Program-made: the position numbers and the translations under genes | Source: Aquamicrobium sp. | GTDB taxonomy: Bacteria > Pseudomonadota > Alphaproteobacteria > Rhizobiales > Rhizobiaceae | Length of the DNA stretch: 12,108 bases | Direction: 5' to 3' | Assembly: GCA_014860725.1 (NCBI GenBank) | Contig: JACZJD010000550.1 | Location: 1 to 12,108, forward strand | Shown here: positions 8,815 through 12,108 of the stretch, one piece after another | Layout of the letters: every line of letters starts with the position of its first letter | Position numbering within the stretch: the stretch's first letter is position 1 | The notes under the pieces: model-generated | What the model saw: only the letters and a program-made list of their open reading frames with translations | Told to the model about the DNA's origin: nothing | Databases searched by the model: none

Positions 8815-9270
8815 ATGGCCGGGCTTTATCTCGAGGAATTCACCGTCGGGCAGGTGATCCGCCACCCGCTGCGGCGCACGGTCACCGAGAGCGACAACGT
8901 GCTGTTCTCGGTCATGACCATGAACCCGCAGCCGCTGCACATCGACTTCGACTACGCCGCGAAGAGCGAATGGGGCAAGCCGCTGGTCAATTCGCTGTTC
9001 ACGCTCGGCCTGATGATCGGCATCTCGGTGCCCGACACCACGCTCGGCACCATTGTCGCCAATCTCGGCATGACGGAGACGACCTTCCCCCATCCCCTCT
9101 TCCACGGCGACACGGTCCGCGTCGAGACCGAGATCGTGTCGGTGCGCGAATCGAAGTCGAAGCCGGACCGCGGCGTGGTCGAGATGGAGCACCGCGCCTA
9201 CAATCAGAACGGAGACCTCGTCGCGCGCTGCCTGCGCCAGACGATGGTGCAGAAGAGGCCTGCCGCCTGA
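8815..9270 (+). CDS. MaoC-family hot-dog hydratase (151 aa), paired with a CitE-like lyase
   Basis: Single hot-dog MaoC-type enoyl-CoA hydratase/dehydratase. ATG 8815 is chosen for its strong ribosome site, giving GLYLEEFTVGQVIRHPLRRT at the N-terminus. Conserved stretches are VTESDNVLFSVMTMNPQPLHID (residues ~23-44), LVNSLFTLGLMIGISVPDTT, LGTIVANLGMTETTFPHPLF and FHGDTVRVETEIVSVRESKS. In the classic hydratase-2 motif D-x-N-P-x-H the catalytic Asp is replaced by Asn37 (N37-P-Q-P-L-H42); His42 and Asp44 are kept. From memory this NPQPLH form is seen in MaoC proteins that sit beside CitE genes, such as mycobacterial Rv2499c and RipB-type itaconyl-CoA hydratases. The stop overlaps the lyase start (TGATG), so the two are coupled. 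A role in hydrating itaconyl-CoA or a related branched enoyl-CoA is inferred from this pairing. The family call is firm; the substrate is not. Confidence 0.88.
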   Translation: MAGLYLEEFTVGQVIRHPLRRTVTESDNVLFSVMTMNPQPLHIDFDYAAKSEWGKPLVNSLFTLGLMIGISVPDTTLGTIVANLGMTETTFPHPLFHGDTVRVETEIVSVRESKSKPDRGVVEMEHRAYNQNGDLVARCLRQTMVQKRPAA

Positions 9271-10142
9271 TGCGCTCGCTGCTGTTCGTACCGGGAGATT
9301 CGGAAAAGAAGCTGGCCAAGGGCCTCGAATCGGGCGCCGACGCGCTTATCATCGACCTCGAGGATTCGGTTGCCGCCGGCCGCAAGGAGGCGGCGCGCAG
9401 GCTCACGGCCGAGGTGGTCGCCGGCGCGAAGGCCGGCCCCCTGCTCTATGTCCGCGTCAACGACCTGTCGACGGGCCTGACCGACGACGACCTCGCCGCT
9501 GTGGTGAAGGCCGGGCCGGCGGGCATCATGCTGCCGAAATCCAACAGCGGCGAGGACGTGGCGCGGCTGGCGGTCAGGCTGCGCGTTCACGAGGCGGAAG
9601 CGGGCATCGCGGACGGCGCGACGCGCATCCTGCCGATCATCACCGAGACGCCGGCCGGCGTGCTGAACGCCGGCACCTATGCCGGCGCGAGCGAGCGGCT
9701 CTCCGGATTGACCTGGGGCGCGGAGGACCTTTCGGCCGAGATCGGCGCCGTCGCGACCCGCGACGAGGACGGCCGCTACACCGACGTCTTCCGCTTCGCG
9801 CGCATCTCGACCATCCTTGCCGCCACCGCCGCCGAAGTCGCGCCGATCGACACGGTGTTCCCGAATTTCCGCGACGAGGAGGCGTTCCACCGCGACTGCC
9901 TCGAAGGGGCGCGCGACGGCTTCACCGGCCGCATGGCAATCCATCCGGTGCAGGTTCCGGTCATCAACGCGGTCTTCACCCCGTCGCCGGAAGCCGTCGC
10001 CGAGGCGCGCGCCGTGATGGACGCGTTCGCGGCAGCGGGCAATCCCGGCGTCGTCGCCATCGACGGCAAGATGTACGACCGGCCCCACCTCAAGCGCGCC
10101 GAACGGCTGCTGGCGCGGGCCGGGGCGGCGGGGCTCGGGTGA
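9270..10142 (+). CDS. CitE-like (HpcH/HpaI family) acyl-CoA lyase, possibly citramalyl-CoA or malyl-CoA type (290 aa)
   Basis: This TIM-barrel lyase uses Mg2+ to cleave beta-hydroxyacyl-CoAs (citryl-, citramalyl- or malyl-CoA). ATG 9270 shares its A with the stop of the MaoC gene (TGATG), and AGAGG lies about 11 bases upstream inside that gene. Landmarks are MRSLLFVPGD (1-10), ADALIIDLEDSV (23-34), YVRVND with Arg62, PIITETPAG with Glu126 as metal ligand (122-130), LTWGAEDLSAEIGA with Glu152/Asp153 (147-160), and RMAIHPVQV (221-229) near the end of the barrel. The length of 290 fits free-standing CitE-like proteins, not the citrate lyase beta subunit of a CitDEF operon; no citD, citF or citC lies nearby. 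The coupled MaoC hydratase suggests a hydrate-then-cleave sequence, as in itaconate breakdown to acetyl-CoA and pyruvate. No CoA-transferase is in the window, so the substrate stays open. Confidence 0.92.
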   Translation: MRSLLFVPGDSEKKLAKGLESGADALIIDLEDSVAAGRKEAARRLTAEVVAGAKAGPLLYVRVNDLSTGLTDDDLAAVVKAGPAGIMLPKSNSGEDVARLAVRLRVHEAEAGIADGATRILPIITETPAGVLNAGTYAGASERLSGLTWGAEDLSAEIGAVATRDEDGRYTDVFRFARISTILAATAAEVAPIDTVFPNFRDEEAFHRDCLEGARDGFTGRMAIHPVQVPVINAVFTPSPEAVAEARAVMDAFAAAGNPGVVAIDGKMYDRPHLKRAERLLARAGAAGLG

Positions 10143-10163
10143 TTCCTGGTCGTCTCGAGTCTG

Positions 10164-10949
10164 CTATGCGAGCAACGGTAGAACGCTCCCGACGAAAACC
10201 GACGCACCATCCATCAACCAATGCGCGACGGCGAGCGGCAAGAGGCGGCGCAGGCGCAGATAGACCAGGAGCATGAACAGCGTATTCGGCACAGACGACG
10301 CGGCGCGATGGGCCATGTAAGCCGGATCGAATGTGAGCGGCATGAAGGCATGTTGAAATGCCCAGGCCAATGCGACTAAGGCCACGGCAAACGCCGTGCT
10401 TCCGGAAAGCACCTGAAAACGCGGCAGCAGATAGCCGTTATAGGTCATCTGCTCGGTAAAGCCCCAGATCAGTGGCCAAACCAGCAGGGCATAGAGCGCG
10501 GCTGCCAGCGGCAACGGCTCGCCGAACTGCGGCAGACCGGCGGCTCCATAGATCAGGAAGCTGCTGATTGCGATGCCGCCGAAAATGAACATGAGGCACG
10601 GCGGAATCAGCGCGAGACCCAGCAGGACGTCGCGCCACAAGCGGCCGCGGTCGAAGCCGATCAGATCGATCAGCGTGATGCCCTCCCGTCGCGTGAGCCA
10701 CCAGAGCAGGCAAAGACAGCCTGCGTCGATCAGGGTGCCGTAGACAGGCAGCCACGCTTCGGCATCGCGCCAGGGCGTCGCCGAGCCGTGCATCGCGTAG
10801 ATGATCGCGACCAGGCCCTGCGCAGCAACCGCAAAGGCAGTACGCGCGACCAGCATCGCGACCAGAACGCGCCATGCCAGCGCCCCGGTGGCCTGCCGCC
10901 CGGCAACAGCGGCGCGGGAATTCTTCGCTATGGCTTCGCCCATGTTCAT
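10164..10949 (-). CDS. CPBP-family (Abi/Rce1-like) membrane protein with a variant first motif (261 aa)
   Basis: This polytopic membrane protein of the CPBP intramembrane protease family has about seven or eight hydrophobic segments. I favour ATG 10949-10947 (or ATG 10943, two codons on). The open frame begins at a TTG at 11048, but its first 33 residues are charged and unlike the rest; neither start has a clear ribosome site. Counting from 10949, motif 1 reads E166-Q-M-T-Y-N171-G where the family has E-E-x-x-x-R-G. Motif 2 is WAFQH (H200) and motif 3 is HWLMD (H243, D247). The first Glu and both His are kept, so activity is possible, but the second Glu and the Arg are changed. CPBP members include CAAX proteases, bacteriocin self-immunity and regulatory proteins; which applies cannot be told here. 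Its base composition is lower in GC than all its neighbours, suggesting later acquisition. It is convergent with the CitE-like gene (21 bases). Confidence 0.82.
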   Translation of the reverse strand: MNMGEAIAKNSRAAVAGRQATGALAWRVLVAMLVARTAFAVAAQGLVAIIYAMHGSATPWRDAEAWLPVYGTLIDAGCLCLLWWLTRREGITLIDLIGFDRGRLWRDVLLGLALIPPCLMFIFGGIAISSFLIYGAAGLPQFGEPLPLAAALYALLVWPLIWGFTEQMTYNGYLLPRFQVLSGSTAFAVALVALAWAFQHAFMPLTFDPAYMAHRAASSVPNTLFMLLVYLRLRRLLPLAVAHWLMDGASVFVGSVLPLLA

Positions 10950-11053
10950 GACGTGGTTTCGCGGGCAGCTTCGGCGCAGCGTCGCGCCGTCGCTTTCCCG
11001 ATCACGGACGGCTTCATCATGCGCCTCCAGCGCAGACTTTCGCCACAACCAAG

Positions 11054-11081
11054 ATCATATGCCTGTGTCGACGTTCGTGAA
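11054..11081 (-). promoter_or_regulatory. Possible sigma-70-type promoter for the CPBP gene
   Basis: On the minus strand TTCACG (11081-11076) and TATGAT (11059-11054) are 16 bases apart, about 105 bases upstream of the favoured start. The -10 has one mismatch to TATAAT and the -35 two to TTGACA. It lies in the 210-base spacer 10950-11159, where I see no other gene. Such matches occur by chance, so support is slight. Confidence 0.25.
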
Positions 11082-11159
11082 AATCCTGAAACCGGACCGT
11101 TACCTTCCCACCCATGGCGGCCGTTCCCGCATGGCTGATACCGGCCTAGCGATCCTTCC

Positions 11160-11768
11160 TCACTCCTCCCAGCGCGGGCGGCGCAGGGAGAAGGTTTCCG
11201 TCACCGCGGCATAGTCCATGTAGCCGAGGCGGGCGACGGTGCCGGCCCTGACGATGTCGAACAGGCCGTTCTCGTCGAGCATCGCCTCGTCGATATGGAC
11301 GCCCACCACCTCGCCAAAGACGGCGAAGCGGTCGCCGGTGCGGCCGTCGAGGCCTCTCGGCCGGACGATCTCCGTCACCTTGCACTCGAGCGCCGCATGC
11401 GCCTCGCCGACCCGCGGCGGCTTCACCAGCCGCGACGGCACCGGCGTCAGCCCGGCATGGCCGAACTCCGACACGCCGCGCGGCGCGTCGATGCTGCTGG
11501 CGTTCATCCTGTCGACGAGGTCGCGGGTGACGAGGTTGACGACGAACTCGCCCGTCTCGCTGGCATAGGTGGCGCTGTCCTTCGCACCTTCCGAGGAGAA
11601 CATCACCAGATGCGGGTTGGTGCCCAGCGCGTTGAAGAACGAATAAGGCGCGAGATTCAGCGAACCGTCGGCCGCGACGGTCGATATCCAGCCGATCGGA
11701 CGCGGCGCGACGATGGCCTTGAACGGATCGTGCGGCAGGCCGTGGCCGGCGGACGGTTCGTAGAACAT
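11160..11768 (-). CDS. Flavin reductase-like FMN-binding protein (DIM6/NTAB family, 202 aa)
   Basis: This is a split-barrel FMN-binding protein of the flavin reductase-like/flavoredoxin group, soluble and probably cytosolic. The start ATG 11768-11766 has AGGAAGGA 9 bases upstream (11785-11778). The flavin-binding stretch APRPIGWISTVAADGSLNLA followed by PYSFFNALGTNP (residues 21-52) is typical, as are FSSEGAKDSATYASETGEFV and FVVNLVTRDLVDRMNASS (~58-92). The later half has PPRVGEAHAALECKVTEIV and FGEVVGVHID. These proteins use NAD(P)H to reduce FMN or hold FMN for a partner enzyme; the exact reaction here is unknown. It lies 6 bases downstream of the nitroreductase stop, so the two are co-transcribed and may form a small flavin-redox unit. 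The family call is firm; the specific substrate is not. Confidence 0.9.
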   Translation of the reverse strand: MFYEPSAGHGLPHDPFKAIVAPRPIGWISTVAADGSLNLAPYSFFNALGTNPHLVMFSSEGAKDSATYASETGEFVVNLVTRDLVDRMNASSIDAPRGVSEFGHAGLTPVPSRLVKPPRVGEAHAALECKVTEIVRPRGLDGRTGDRFAVFGEVVGVHIDEAMLDENGLFDIVRAGTVARLGYMDYAAVTETFSLRRPRWEE

Positions 11769-11774
11769 GGCTGC

Positions 11775-12108
11775 CTATCCTTCCTGCGGGCCGGCCCAGG
11801 GGCCGGCATAGTCGGAGACGATGTCGGAAAGCTCCGGCCGCGTGCGCTCCGGCATCTCGCCGTCGAAGGTTCCGATGTGGACGAAGCCGACGACGCGCTC
11901 CTGCGGCGCGATCCCGAGGATGCGCTTGCCTTCCTCGTCGTCGGCGTACCAGTTGGAGATCCAGTTCGCGCCGTAGCCGAGCGCGCCGGCCGCGAGCAGG
12001 AGGTTCATCGCCGCCGCCCCTCCCGACAGGAACATCTCCCAGTGCGGCACCTTGGGGTGGTCGCGCGGCACGGAGACGACGCCGACGACCAGCGGCGCGC
12101 GCGAGAAG
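11775..12108 (-). CDS. Nitroreductase family protein, YdjA-like (partial, N-terminus beyond the right edge)
   Basis: This is the C-terminal part of an FMN-dependent nitroreductase-fold oxidoreductase. The readable frame enters at 12107 (FSRAPLVVGVVSVPRDHPKV) and ends at TAG 11777-11775, about 110 residues. Family landmarks are VPHWEMFLSGGAAAMNLLLA, ALGYGANWISNWYADDEEGK, LGIAPQERVVGFVHIGT and the proline-rich PERTRPELSDIV ending. These match the YdjA/small nitroreductase type, not NfsA or NfsB. The GTG at 12071 is internal to the domain and is not the real start. The flavin reductase-like gene follows after 6 bases. Confidence 0.9.
   Translation of the reverse strand, partial: FSRAPLVVGVVSVPRDHPKVPHWEMFLSGGAAAMNLLLAAGALGYGANWISNWYADDEEGKRILGIAPQERVVGFVHIGTFDGEMPERTRPELSDIVSDYAGPWAGPQEG

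Noticed and set aside
9270..10142. Citrate lyase beta subunit of a CitDEF complex
   Set aside because: No citD, citF, citC or citG lies nearby, and the gene is coupled to a MaoC hydratase, which fits stand-alone acyl-CoA lyases.
10143..10163. Terminator between the CitE-like and CPBP genes
   Set aside because: The 21-base gap has no stem-loop or T-tract.

Overview
The window looks like chromosomal DNA from a high-GC alphaproteobacterium, probably of the Hyphomicrobiales (Rhizobiales). The evidence is the cpaB-cpaC-lipoprotein-cpaE-cpaF order of a Tad/Flp pilus locus, an alphaproteobacterial-length ParE of 685 residues with an N-terminal extension, a DUF2336 protein, and strong G/C third-position bias. 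I see no rRNA, tRNA, CRISPR array, insertion sequence or prophage.

Positions 1-4842 (minus strand) hold the front of a Tad pilus operon, read right to left: cpaB (RcpC-like, SAF domain), cpaC (secretin), a 77-residue lipoprotein in the place where cpaD normally lies, cpaE (pseudo-receiver plus MinD-like ATPase with a degenerate P-loop) and cpaF (traffic ATPase, cut by the left edge). Genes overlap by 4 bases or are separated by 4 to 38 bases, so they are very probably one transcript. The pilin, prepilin peptidase, TadB/TadC and TadD genes are not in the window.

Positions 4843-5101 are the divergent regulatory region between cpaB and parE. They contain a GGTTAACC palindrome nested in a larger inverted repeat. 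Positions 5102-7516 (plus strand) hold parE (topoisomerase IV subunit B) and, 30 bases on, a compact BLUF blue-light sensor whose Shine-Dalgarno sequence lies inside a small hairpin. A DUF2336 helical-repeat gene converges on it (8696-7554, minus strand).

Positions 8815-10142 (plus strand) hold a translationally coupled MaoC-type hydratase and CitE-type lyase pair, a combination that suggests hydration and cleavage of a C5 acyl-CoA such as itaconyl-CoA or citramalyl-CoA. Positions 10164-11048 (minus strand) carry a visibly lower-GC gene for a CPBP-family membrane protein with a changed first motif. The right end (11160-12108, minus strand) has a flavin reductase-like FMN-binding protein immediately downstream of a YdjA-type nitroreductase that runs off the edge.

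Most of the window is ordinary core and accessory gene content. The points most worth a second look are the tiny lipoprotein in the cpaD slot, the CpaE P-loop without lysines, the hairpin over the BLUF ribosome binding site, and the divergent CPBP protein in a GC dip.
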